Shown one piece after another: positions 1 through 7,491 of a DNA stretch of 41,970 nt (within the stretch, counting starts at the first letter, position 1; each line of letters starts with the position of its first letter). A model generated the notes under the pieces. The model was not told where the DNA came from and did no database searches. It saw only the letters and a program-made list of their open reading frames with translations. The position numbers and the translations under genes are program-made. The stretch covers positions 1 to 41,970 of the forward strand of contig CANPYO010000007.1 of the NCBI GenBank assembly GCA_947588645.1, given 5' to 3'. This DNA comes from an uncultured Akkermansia sp. GTDB taxonomy: Bacteria; Verrucomicrobiota; Verrucomicrobiia; Verrucomicrobiales; Akkermansiaceae.

Positions 1-130
1 GGATCCAAGGGAGAGAGTGCGTAGCTCTCTCCCTGGTCAGAGGGGAGTGGGGAGGCTGAAAGCCCCCCCACAAGCTCTGCATTGCTCTGATGGATTAAGC
101 AAAAATAAAAATTTACCCCGTCTCAAAATT
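1..130. other. Highly structured gene-free segment at the window edge
   Basis: No credible gene is seen here. Two strong stem-loops occur. One has perfect 10-bp arms at 8-17 and 25-34 with a 7-nt loop. The other has 11-bp arms at 47-57 and 61-71 with one mismatch and a GAA loop. TCAGAG at 37-42 can also pair with CTCTGA at 85-90, which would enclose the second hairpin in a multibranch fold. This could be the end of a structured RNA whose remainder lies outside the window, or just repeat DNA. I do not recognise a known RNA family. Confidence 0.4.
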
Positions 131-149
131 ATAGTTGACTTCGTACATA

Positions 150-351
150 GGCAACCGCATTTTAATGCGGTTGCCCACGCGTGTCCCCATAAAATCTTCT
201 CCAGGCTCATCCAACCCATTTCTTCGCGTGTGGGATGCGAGACACGCCACTTGTCTCCGCACAACGCGCGCTAGCATTCAAATCGTAAATGAATCAAATC
301 GTACATCCAACATCGTACATAGGCAAACGCATTAGGAAATGCGTTTGCCCT
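150..351 (-). repeat. Dispersed intergenic element, family B copy 1 (B1)
   Basis: Read on the minus strand, this gap starts with a hairpin (arms 322-333 and 338-349) 12 nt after the antiporter stop. TATGTACGATG-type units, a TTTGAATGCTAGCGCGC block and a core at 176-242 follow. The core matches 7427-7491 and 23273-23335. A second hairpin (arms 150-161 and 164-175, GGCAACCGCATT / AATGCGGTTGCC) closes the other end, so both edges are palindromic. Neither hairpin has a T-run, so they are not canonical intrinsic terminators. Confidence 0.75.
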
Positions 352-360
352 GTAGCTCCT

Positions 361-2106
361 TTACTTCCTCATTTTACGAATGGCGGTACGCGTGAAACTA
401 TCCCTGGCGTGAGCAGTTTCTCGCGCAATTTGCTCATCAGTGGCGCCAAAATAGGTGAGCAGAGTACTTGTCATGGCCAAGGCTACTTCTTCTTCTCCGG
501 AGAAGAAAAGCGAATTTTCATCTCCCTTAGGCATCTCTTTGCGCAAAGCAAAAGCTGTCTGGTGGTAGGCAGTATAAGCCATCACTGCAATGTCAGGGGA
601 GATACTGCGTGCAGCGGCCGTAATCTCTGCCGTGGGAGCCGTGAAAGAGGTAATCATGATGGCGCGCGATTTTTCCACACCGGCCAGCTTCAGGATGGTG
701 CGCTGGCGAGCATCGCCATGCAGTACAAGTCGCCCCTGTTTGGTAAGCTGCGAAACAGTATCGATATTCATCTCAATGATCACAACCTCTACATGGTAGG
801 AGGATAAAATATCGGTAAGAATTTTTCCGCAGGGACCATAGCCCACCATAATCACACGGTTGACGTCCTCCGCCGGTGAGGGGAGTTCACCGGAGCTCTG
901 TTTCACCCCGATACCACGATCTTCGAAATATTTGACGAGATGCGGTACATAGCGATAGAGGGCAGCGTTGAGCGTTATAGTAATAATAGCCGTACCGGTA
1001 ATGACGTTTACCGCATAATCGGGCAACAAGCCGTAGGTACCGGCAATGAGTGAAGCCAAGATGAAGGAGAACTCACCTACCTGCGAGAGCGATGTCCCTA
1101 TCATAAGCGCCATGCGGCTCGATCTGCGCAACATACGCACCATGGCATAAGCCACAATCGGTTTGGCAAAAAGCGTAAGCATGAGAGCGCTGAGCGCAAG
1201 TGGCCAGTGCTCGATAAGCTCGCCACCGCGGAACTCCATGCCCACCGATACGAAGAAGAGTACTGCAAATGCATCGCGCATGGGCAGAGCATCTGATGCG
1301 GCTCGTGCCGCAAATTTGCTTTGTCCTACTACCATGCCGGAGAGAAAAGCGCCGAACTCCAGCGAGATGTTGAAAGCGGTAGAGGAAAGCACCGCAATGC
1401 CCAACGCAATCACCAGCACCGAGAGCGTGAAAAGCTCATCACTCGTGCTGTGCGCCACGTACGTAAGCGTTTTTTCAATGATACGCTTCCCCAAAAAGGC
1501 AACGCAAAACACCAGCAGAGCCAACTTCACTACAAGCCAACCCAGTGCCGGTCCCAGAGATTCTCCCCCAAAAAAGACCGGTATAAGAACCAGCAAGACA
1601 ATTGTGAAGATATCTTCCACCACAAGCCAGCCCAACGCGGTGTGCCCAGCAGGTGTGGAAAGCACTTTGTTGTCTGCCAGCACACGAGTAAGCACCACAG
1701 TGCTGCTCACACACATGCACGCGCCAAAGAGCGTAGCGGACAACCATCCGGAATCCTGCACCAACCAATAGTAAAACACAGCGCCAAGCAATGCGCGCGT
1801 TACCATGCACACAATGGCTCCCGGCAACGCGACGGCTTGTACCGCCAGCAAATCCTTGAAGTGAAATTGCAATCCCACACCAAACAATAGCAACACCACT
1901 CCGATGTGCGAAAAATCATTCACCGTAGCAGTGTCTACGGCGATGCCCCACAAAGTACCACCACCGTCCGGTTCAGATGTCACAAAGAGAGCTCCGACAA
2001 GCATGCCGGCAACCAAGTACCCCACCAGTGGAGAAAGCTTAAGCTTCTGCGCTGCCATACCGAGCAGAAGCGCTAATGACAGACCTATGGCCAATGTGGT
2101 AATCAT
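361..2106 (-). CDS. Cation:proton antiporter, CPA2 family, with C-terminal TrkA-N domain (KefB/YbaL type)
   Basis: Inner-membrane monovalent cation/proton antiporter of 581 residues, close to the usual YbaL/RosB length. Residues 1-380 form about 12 hydrophobic segments. They include the family signature LSPLVGYLVAGMLVG near the N-terminus and GWLVVEDIFTIVLLVLIP around residue 160, where the paired acidic residues expected for ion exchange lie. From about residue 415 a Rossmann TrkA-N domain begins at VIMVGYGPCG, with GDARQ further on. In this family that domain binds nucleotide and gates the channel-like part. The start codon overlaps the stop of the upstream rlmI-type gene by four bases (ATGA), so the two are probably translationally coupled. 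The exact cation is unknown. Family assignment is secure, physiology is inferred. Confidence 0.93.
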   Translation of the reverse strand: MITTLAIGLSLALLLGMAAQKLKLSPLVGYLVAGMLVGALFVTSEPDGGGTLWGIAVDTATVNDFSHIGVVLLLFGVGLQFHFKDLLAVQAVALPGAIVCMVTRALLGAVFYYWLVQDSGWLSATLFGACMCVSSTVVLTRVLADNKVLSTPAGHTALGWLVVEDIFTIVLLVLIPVFFGGESLGPALGWLVVKLALLVFCVAFLGKRIIEKTLTYVAHSTSDELFTLSVLVIALGIAVLSSTAFNISLEFGAFLSGMVVGQSKFAARAASDALPMRDAFAVLFFVSVGMEFRGGELIEHWPLALSALMLTLFAKPIVAYAMVRMLRRSSRMALMIGTSLSQVGEFSFILASLIAGTYGLLPDYAVNVITGTAIITITLNAALYRYVPHLVKYFEDRGIGVKQSSGELPSPAEDVNRVIMVGYGPCGKILTDILSSYHVEVVIIEMNIDTVSQLTKQGRLVLHGDARQRTILKLAGVEKSRAIMITSFTAPTAEITAAARSISPDIAVMAYTAYHQTAFALRKEMPKGDENSLFFSGEEEVALAMTSTLLTYFGATDEQIARETAHARDSFTRTAIRKMRK

Positions 2107-3389
2107 GACATAACGCGTGCCCAGAGCACTTTCAGGTATCGTCCCTCAGGATAAGTAGATAAATACGGATGATCCCAGCCAGGACCGCTGGTCTCCATGA
2201 TCTGCAACCGCCGACCGAGCCTTTGCGCTGTATGAATCACGATATTCTCGAAATCGGGCACGCTCAACAAACCGGAGCACGAGCACGTTACAAACAACCC
2301 TCCCACCTTCGCACATTGCATGCCCAGCATGTTGAGGTCGCGGTACTTTCTGATGCCCTCCTCACGCGCTTCATCGCGTCCCAGCACCAGCTTCGGCGGA
2401 TCGAGCAACACTACATCGAACTGCCGCCCGTTACGGATCATTTGGCGCGCGTAGGTAAAGGCGTCAGCGTGCACGAAATCAATGCGAAGCGGTCCTCGCC
2501 GCAAATTGATATTGGCGTTTCTTTTGGCCATGGCTATGGCGTTTTCATCCAAATCAACCGCCGTCACTTCCGCCGCTCCGCCCAACAGCTTGGCATAAAT
2601 GGAAAAACCGCCGGAATAGCAGCATAAATCCAGAAGCGTTTTGTCCCGCACCATGTGCGAAAGCTTAAAACGGTTTTCCCGCTGATCGCAGAAAAATCCC
2701 GTTTTATGCCCATGCTCAAAATCCACCTCAAAGTTTACGCCGTGCTCAAGAATACGCACACGGTGTACGGGCTCACCCGTCGGTGCTGTCGTGGGGTCAA
2801 TTCCCTCCATACGTGCGACCTCGGGGTCCACCTGCACCACATGCCGTGTGGTACCGCATAAACCGTGCAACAAAGGCAACCAGTGTTCCAGCCTCTGCCA
2901 CACTCCCAGCACACTCACCTCCACGCTCAGTACGTCATTGTACCGATCCACTACTAACCCTCCTACCCCGTCCGAATCCCCGTGTACCAGGCGACAGGCA
3001 TTTGTATCCCCCGGCAACCACTGTTTGCGCCATTCCACTGCCGTTTTAAGAGCGTTCTGCAAGTGTTCCTCACCGATGGGATCCACCCCATGGTGAAGCA
3101 TGCGCAGCGGCGTGCGCGACTTTGGGTTCCAAAACCCGGTGCCAAAATACGCTCCGTTCTTGTCGTACACGTGAATAAGACAGCCCGGTTGAGCCCCGGA
3201 ACTCACCGCTCCCAACATACGAGGGTACACCGCAGGGTTGTATGTAAAATACTTGAGCTGTACCCAAGGAGTGAGCCAACTCTCACTTCCAACCGGCGCC
3301 GCCTCCCTCTCCCGCCGCACTGATGACACCCTCGCCACAGAAGCTTTTCGTCTCTCAGTTCTCGCCTCTTCTTTTTTTCTCCTGAGCAC
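2103..3389 (-). CDS. rlmI: Class I SAM-dependent 23S rRNA (cytosine-C5) methyltransferase, RlmI family
   Basis: Predicted to methylate a cytosine of 23S rRNA at C5 using S-adenosylmethionine. After a basic N-terminal tail comes a PUA-like RNA-binding region (WVQLKYFTYNPAVYPRML, then GCLIHVYDKNGAYFGTGFWNP). A central region follows (DSDGVGGLVVDRYNDVL), then a Rossmann methyltransferase fold. SAM motif I is LLDLCCYSGGFSI, motif IV is VVLLDPPKLV, and the catalytic-cysteine motif is TCSCSG. The reading frame extends upstream to an ATG at 3464, but that codon lies inside a repeat hairpin and upstream of a near-consensus promoter (3396-3425). I therefore place the start at the GTG at 3387-3389, giving 428 residues. 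The -10 box ends 6 nt before this GTG, so the mRNA is likely leaderless. RlmI fits best, but related RlmK/RlmO-like enzymes cannot be excluded. Confidence 0.88.
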   Translation of the reverse strand: MLRRKKEEARTERRKASVARVSSVRREREAAPVGSESWLTPWVQLKYFTYNPAVYPRMLGAVSSGAQPGCLIHVYDKNGAYFGTGFWNPKSRTPLRMLHHGVDPIGEEHLQNALKTAVEWRKQWLPGDTNACRLVHGDSDGVGGLVVDRYNDVLSVEVSVLGVWQRLEHWLPLLHGLCGTTRHVVQVDPEVARMEGIDPTTAPTGEPVHRVRILEHGVNFEVDFEHGHKTGFFCDQRENRFKLSHMVRDKTLLDLCCYSGGFSIYAKLLGGAAEVTAVDLDENAIAMAKRNANINLRRGPLRIDFVHADAFTYARQMIRNGRQFDVVLLDPPKLVLGRDEAREEGIRKYRDLNMLGMQCAKVGGLFVTCSCSGLLSVPDFENIVIHTAQRLGRRLQIMETSGPGWDHPYLSTYPEGRYLKVLWARVMS

Positions 3390-3395
3390 GTCCCC

Positions 3396-3425
3396 ATCAT
3401 ACCCTGCACAACGCCCGTTTGTCAA
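3396..3425 (-). promoter_or_regulatory. Sigma-70-type promoter for rlmI and the antiporter
   Basis: On the minus strand, TTGACA (3420-3425) and TATGAT (3396-3401) are separated by 18 nt. This is an almost perfect consensus. The expected transcription start is at or next to the GTG at 3389, which decides the start of the downstream gene and implies a leaderless transcript. Confidence 0.75.
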
Positions 3426-3443
3426 TCTATTCGTTTTGAGTAC

Positions 3444-3658
3444 GGCAAACACATGCGACTGCATTAGAAAATGCGGTCACTTACGTACGATGACTTACAG
3501 TCGCCCTGTGGCTGCTTGGGGCCGTCGGCAATTTTGTACGAGGTACGATTTATTGATAACGTACGCGTTGCACAGATTTTTCAATACGTATATACGATGA
3601 CATCCGTCAATAAGAGCTTTTTTCTGCTAATTGACTTCTCTCAAATGCGGTTGCTCTG
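3444..3658 (+). repeat. Dispersed element, family A copy 3 (A3), between gmk and rlmI
   Basis: About 215 bp. It opens with GGCAAAC and a hairpin (arms 3457-3465 and 3470-3478, loop AGAA). TACGTACGATG follows, then the conserved family block (TTTATTGATAACGTACGCG, then TTGCACAGATTT), and it closes with CTTCTCTCAAATGCGGTTGC. The right end is the mirror of the left, as expected of inverted termini. The far end reads through into gmk and supplies its last codons and stop. The left hairpin contains the misleading in-frame ATG (3462-3464) upstream of rlmI. Confidence 0.75.
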
Positions 3659-4259
3659 CATGTGAGTCGTACAGCGTCGTGCGGAGAGAAAGAGAAGTGA
3701 GGAGTGTCTTGAAGAGGGTATAGTCGTGCTCACGAGACGCAGAGGGAAGAATAAACTGGTATTCCGTGCGGCGAGCATCTTCGATATCGGCGTTACGCAG
3801 GCGCAAGCAAATGGTGTCCTCGTTGTCAGTGGAACGTCCGCGCAAACGTGCCTCTACCTCGGTGCGGGGCAAGTAAATGTAAACATCCGCGTACGTGCGA
3901 CGGATGATGGGATCCTGGCAGGATCGTATAGATGCAGCGCCTTGGACATCAATGTCCATAACGACATTTTCACCCTGTTCCAAGTGACGGATAACCTCAC
4001 TGATCAGGGTTCCATAGCTGTTGCCATGCACGCAGGCGTGTTCCAGGAATTCCCCGGAAGCCACTTTTGCATCAAAGTCGCTTTGTGTCAGGAAATAGTA
4101 GTCTTTTCCGTCGACTTCTCCACTTCTGGGGGTGCGAGTGGTGCAGGAAATTGAATAGGCCGCAAGCCCATCTGCCTCAGCCCGGCGGCAGAGGGTCGTT
4201 TTGCCCGAGCCACTAGGGCCAGACACAATCAATAATGAACCAAGAGGTTTATTCGACAT
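3627..4259 (-). CDS. gmk: Guanylate kinase
   Basis: Phosphorylates GMP to GDP with ATP, an essential step of guanine nucleotide synthesis, in the cytosol. It is 210 residues, the normal size. The P-loop is SGPSGSGKTT near residue 14. GMP-site residues follow in SISCTTRTPRSGEVDGKDYYF, and the lid region is RLRGRSTDNEDTICLRL. The last ten codons with the stop (roughly AEQPHLREVN) are encoded by the end of repeat element A3, so the natural C-terminal tail has been replaced or extended. The start overlaps the end of yicC by 11 bases. This yicC-gmk order is common in bacteria and supports both calls. Confidence 0.96.
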   Translation of the reverse strand: MSNKPLGSLLIVSGPSGSGKTTLCRRAEADGLAAYSISCTTRTPRSGEVDGKDYYFLTQSDFDAKVASGEFLEHACVHGNSYGTLISEVIRHLEQGENVVMDIDVQGAASIRSCQDPIIRRTYADVYIYLPRTEVEARLRGRSTDNEDTICLRLRNADIEDARRTEYQFILPSASREHDYTLFKTLLTSLSLRTTLYDSHAEQPHLREVN

Positions 4260-5133
4260 TTTGGATTTGTTCGCGTATTTTTTCGAGTTCAGTTTTTGCC
4301 GTCACGACGAGCTGAGCGAGCTTAGCACTGTTCGCCTTTGACCCCGTGGTGTTGAGTTCGCGGAAAATTTCCTGACAAAGAAAATCCAGAGGTCTACCCA
4401 CCGCTTCACCCGTGCTGGAAATGAACTTTTCAAACTGCTGGAGATGGGAATTGAGACGAGTCATTTCTTCACTCACGTCACACTTGTCGGCAAACAATGC
4501 CAACTCCTTCGCCAGACGTTCGTCCGGCTCTTCGAGCACGAGACCTTGGTCTCTGAGACGACGTAACAGCATTTCCCGGTAGTGAGTCGGCACGTCTGCT
4601 GCCGCTTCTATCATTTGCGTCCGGAGTTCGCGCAGACCCTCCGTGCGAATGAGCAAATCTGCCGCCAGATTCTTGCCCTCCTGCGCCCGCATTGCCAAGA
4701 ACTGATCCATTGCCTGCTGAAGAGCGGACTGCAGAGCATTTTCCCATACGCGTTCAGGTGTCGTTTCTTCCTCTATGGAATCGGTGAGCACCCCCAACCT
4801 CAACAGAGTGTCCACAGAAAGCTCCAAATCCCGACCACAGACGGCGCTTACCTCTTCCAGCTGCTCATTGAGAGCCTTAAGCTTATTTAAATGAAGGCGA
4901 AAGTTTCCTCTGCCCGAATCATCAGCCGATTGAAGCAAAACACCGATATTCAACCGACCGCGTGAAATCCGTTGAGCGACAAAGCTGCGCACCCGGGGCT
5001 CCAGCTCAGCCCAAGCATGCGGCAGATTGACAGCGCATTCAAGTTGTTTACGGTTGGTACCACTGATTTCCACACGCAGGGAAGCACCACAAAAGGGAAC
5101 GGAAGCCGCCCCGAATCCGGTCATACTGTTCAT
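4249..5133 (-). CDS. yicC: YicC family endoribonuclease-like protein
   Basis: Member of the conserved YicC/YloC family. Characterised members are endoribonucleases linked to stationary-phase survival and RNA turnover. At 294 residues it has the family's normal length. The N-terminal family signature MNSMTGFGAA is present. The C-terminal block (LDFLCQEIFRELNTTGSKAN, then LAQLVVTAKTELEKIREQ, then QNVE) is the diagnostic DUF1732 region. The middle is predicted to be long charged helices. It sits between holB (4-base overlap) and gmk (11-base overlap), in the same transcript, as in many genomes where yicC lies next to gmk. Confidence 0.94.
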   Translation of the reverse strand: MNSMTGFGAASVPFCGASLRVEISGTNRKQLECAVNLPHAWAELEPRVRSFVAQRISRGRLNIGVLLQSADDSGRGNFRLHLNKLKALNEQLEEVSAVCGRDLELSVDTLLRLGVLTDSIEEETTPERVWENALQSALQQAMDQFLAMRAQEGKNLAADLLIRTEGLRELRTQMIEAAADVPTHYREMLLRRLRDQGLVLEEPDERLAKELALFADKCDVSEEMTRLNSHLQQFEKFISSTGEAVGRPLDFLCQEIFRELNTTGSKANSAKLAQLVVTAKTELEKIREQIQNVE

Positions 5134-6107
5134 AAGGGGGAAGAGCCAATTATCTGAGTAAAGCGAGCATCGAGAGTGAGAGCCTCTTGGACATTGTAAT
5201 TAAGGTCTTCTTGAAGTTCATCCACCATGCGCATGCGAGCGATTAAATTTGACACGGGAAACTTATGTGCCACCGCTTCGATTTCCGGCGCTACCGGTTT
5301 CACATCCGGCGCATGTGACGCCACCAGTACTGCCTGCCCCAGGCATAGCGTGAGGAGCTCCAGCATCTGTGTGCGACGAGCCAGATACTCCGTTTCGATC
5401 ATAGCCGCCATGGTATCTTTTTGTTGAGCCTCCCAATCTCGCACATCTGTTCCTTCAGCGATACTCTTCGCCTCTGCTTTGACCGCAGAAGTGATGCGAT
5501 CCGATATTTCTTCGCGATCATCCGCCAAAAGCTTTTGAAAATCACAACGTAGAGCAAGAGCAGCCACATCCGATCCCAAGTTCGCAAGAGCCGTACGCAC
5601 GGCAGGCAAAAAGCACTGCTGAGTCTCACTCACATGCTCTCCTAAAGCGAACTCAGCGATATCTAAGCGGATGCACCGTGAACGAATGGTGGGCAACAGG
5701 CGGCTCGGCAGCTCAGTGATGAGTACAATCAGCGTCTGCGGAGGCGGCTCTTCCAGTGTTTTTAAAAAGGAATTAGACGATTCGGCTGACAGACGATCAG
5801 CCTCGCAAATGATGACGAGTTTTGTTTCTCCCTCCGGCAGACAGAGAGTGAGAAAAGGCTCTACGCTGCGGATAGCGTCGATGGTGATGGTTCGAATTTT
5901 GGAACCTGGGCGAATCACACGACAGTTTGGGTGCATCAGGTCTTCCAGCTTGTCCGCTTTAGCGCCGCATAACAAGGCAGCGAGTTGCAGAGCCAAGTGA
6001 TTCGTGCCGCATTCCGGAGCGCCGGTGACAAGAAGCGCGTGAGGCATGCGCCCATTAGCGTGGGCATGCTTCAGCAATTCAAATGCCTGGTTCGTTGTGA
6101 AAGGCAT
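5130..6107 (-). CDS. holB: DNA polymerase III delta-prime subunit (clamp-loader)
   Basis: Component of the clamp loader that places the beta clamp on DNA. It is 325 residues. The AAA+ N-terminal fold begins with HALLVTGAPECGTNHLALQL. The P-loop is degenerate, with no lysine where GKT is expected, which fits delta-prime rather than the ATP-binding gamma/tau subunit. The Walker-B-like region is KLVIICEADRLSAESSNSFL, followed by KTLEEPPPQTLIVLIT and the SRC arginine-finger motif in TIRSRCIRLDI. The C-terminal half is weakly conserved and helical, as is usual. It starts 4 nt after pheA and overlaps yicC by four bases. Grouping of holB-like genes with gmk-type genes is common. Confidence 0.88.
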   Translation of the reverse strand: MPFTTNQAFELLKHAHANGRMPHALLVTGAPECGTNHLALQLAALLCGAKADKLEDLMHPNCRVIRPGSKIRTITIDAIRSVEPFLTLCLPEGETKLVIICEADRLSAESSNSFLKTLEEPPPQTLIVLITELPSRLLPTIRSRCIRLDIAEFALGEHVSETQQCFLPAVRTALANLGSDVAALALRCDFQKLLADDREEISDRITSAVKAEAKSIAEGTDVRDWEAQQKDTMAAMIETEYLARRTQMLELLTLCLGQAVLVASHAPDVKPVAPEIEAVAHKFPVSNLIARMRMVDELQEDLNYNVQEALTLDARFTQIIGSSPL

Positions 6108-6111
6108 GGCG

Positions 6112-7182
6112 TTATAATTCCGGGTATGAGCCGAGCACTTTCACCATGGGGCTCCCGTGGCGCAAGTCATCCAAGCACCCCTGCAGAGGCTCGGTCGCTT
6201 CGTGCCCCTCCACATCGATATAGAACAGGTATTCCCACGATATGTGCCGCGCCGGGCGCGAATCGATGCAGTAGATATTGATACCATGTTTCTTGAAACG
6301 TATCAGCACATCTGCCAGCGAACCCGGCACATGAGGCACGCCGAAGCAAATGGTGGTGCGATCCTTACCAGTAGGGCTGGTACGTTGCCTGCCGATTACC
6401 GCAAAGCGCGTTGTGTTCGTAACGTTGTCCTGGATATTAGCTTCGAGCACGCTCAGGTTATTAAGCTCACCAACGAGCCGGCTCCCCAACGCTGCCGCGC
6501 CTTTGGCAGATTCAGCATTTGCTAATTTTGCCGCTGCGGCGGTTGAGGCAGAAGAAATCTGCTCCGCGTTCGGGAAATTCTGCTGCAACCACAGTCTGCA
6601 CTGCCCGAGAACCTGGGGATGCGAGTAGATTGTGCGTATTTTCTCCTTCTTGCAATTCGCCAGTAAACAATTCTGCACACCCTGCATGTGTTGCGCGCAG
6701 ATGCGCAGATCGGCGCTGTCCATGAGTAAGTCCATTGTCTGCGTCACAAAGCCGGCGGTATTGTTTTCGATAGGCGCCACCGCATAATCCACCTCTCTGC
6801 GCTCTGCCGCATCAAACAGGTGCGAAAATGATGGGAAGGGCAGCAACGTTACACTTTCCCCAAAGCGTGCCAGTGCCGCCTGATGGCTCCATGTGCCTTC
6901 CGGTCCTAAATAGCCCACACGTAATCCACCTTCCAGCAAGTAACCACAACTGATGATCTGACGGTAGATGCTCAACAGCGCCTCATCCGGCAACACGCCT
7001 GCGTTGAGCCGTGCCAGCTTTTCACGCTGAGCGCTCTCGCGCTCCGGCACAAAAAGGTCGCCCCCATCGGCAGCTTTTATTTCTCCCACGCGGTGCACAT
7101 ATCGCATACGCTCCTTGAGCAACTCGACGATGGAAGCATCCACTCGGTCGATTTGTCCGCGCAACTGTTCTATCTCATCCAT
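6112..7182 (-). CDS. pheA: Bifunctional chorismate mutase / prephenate dehydratase
   Basis: Catalyses chorismate to prephenate to phenylpyruvate, the committed steps of phenylalanine synthesis. It has 356 residues in the order chorismate mutase (1-85, LRGQIDRVDASIVELLKERM), prephenate dehydratase (about 88-265), and ACT domain (about 275-356). The dehydratase part begins RVGYLGPEGTWSHQAAL and carries VAPIENNTAG and the catalytic NTTRFAVI motif. The ACT domain has VPGSLADVL and a DSRP variant of the phenylalanine-binding ESRP motif, so feedback inhibition is likely. It is the first gene of pheA-holB-yicC-gmk. The -10 box ends only 8 nt before the ATG, so the leader is extremely short and there is no room for a phe leader peptide or attenuator. 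Confidence 0.96.
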   Translation of the reverse strand: MDEIEQLRGQIDRVDASIVELLKERMRYVHRVGEIKAADGGDLFVPERESAQREKLARLNAGVLPDEALLSIYRQIISCGYLLEGGLRVGYLGPEGTWSHQAALARFGESVTLLPFPSFSHLFDAAERREVDYAVAPIENNTAGFVTQTMDLLMDSADLRICAQHMQGVQNCLLANCKKEKIRTIYSHPQVLGQCRLWLQQNFPNAEQISSASTAAAAKLANAESAKGAAALGSRLVGELNNLSVLEANIQDNVTNTTRFAVIGRQRTSPTGKDRTTICFGVPHVPGSLADVLIRFKKHGINIYCIDSRPARHISWEYLFYIDVEGHEATEPLQGCLDDLRHGSPMVKVLGSYPEL

Positions 7183-7190
7183 GCGCGTTC

Positions 7191-7220
7191 ATTTTACCAC
7201 ACTTTGCCCCGTCTTGGCAA
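7191..7220 (-). promoter_or_regulatory. Promoter of the pheA-holB-yicC-gmk operon
   Basis: TTGCCA (7215-7220) and TAAAAT (7191-7196) on the minus strand, 18 nt apart. Transcription would start around 7183-7185 and the ATG is at 7180-7182. A repeat hairpin begins 8 bp upstream of the -35 box. Confidence 0.65.
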
Positions 7221-7228
7221 GAGGACAA

Positions 7229-7491
7229 GGCAACCGCATTAGAAAATGCGGTTGCCTATGTACGAGGTACGAGGTACGATGTACGATTTGGATGCTAGCG
7301 TGCTACGCGCGAGATTGCCGAGCCGTAGGCGGCAAAATGTTGCCTATGTACGATGTACGATTTGAATGCTGGCGCGCCATGCGCGAGATTGGCGAAGTTT
7401 GCCTTCTTGCCGGCTTACTTCTTTATCCATGGGAAACGCATGAGGGATGGGTTGAATGAGCCTAGAGAAGATTTTATTGGGACACGCGTGG
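7229..7491 (+). repeat. Dispersed element, family B copy 2 (B2), between pheA and metH
   Basis: Begins with a perfect 12-bp hairpin (arms 7229-7240 and 7245-7256, loop AGAA). Then come CCTATG and four tandem heptamers at 7261-7288 (TACGAGG twice, TACGATG, TACGATT), then a TTTGGATGCTAGCGTGC block. A degenerate copy of the whole unit without the hairpin follows from 7337. The conserved B core (ATGAGCCTAGAGAAGATTTT, then ATTGGGACACGCGTGG) ends at 7491, inside the metH reading frame. Its last 18 bases encode the final five metH codons and the stop. Confidence 0.8.
7251..7397 (+). repeat. Direct repeat of about 55-62 bp inside B2
   Basis: 7251-7312 and 7337-7397 align directly: GTTGCCTATGTACGA, heptamers, TACGATTTGRATGCT, then a GCGC-rich block and GCGAGATTGSCGA. 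The first copy has two additional TACGAGG heptamers. Both lack coding character. Confidence 0.65.

Noticed and set aside
322..349. Hairpins of the elements as classical intrinsic terminators
   Set aside because: None is followed by a T-run. They may still affect RNA, but only 21884-21917 fits the standard model.
7261..7288. Heptamer arrays considered as a CRISPR array
   Set aside because: Units are only 7 nt with no spacers and no cas genes.
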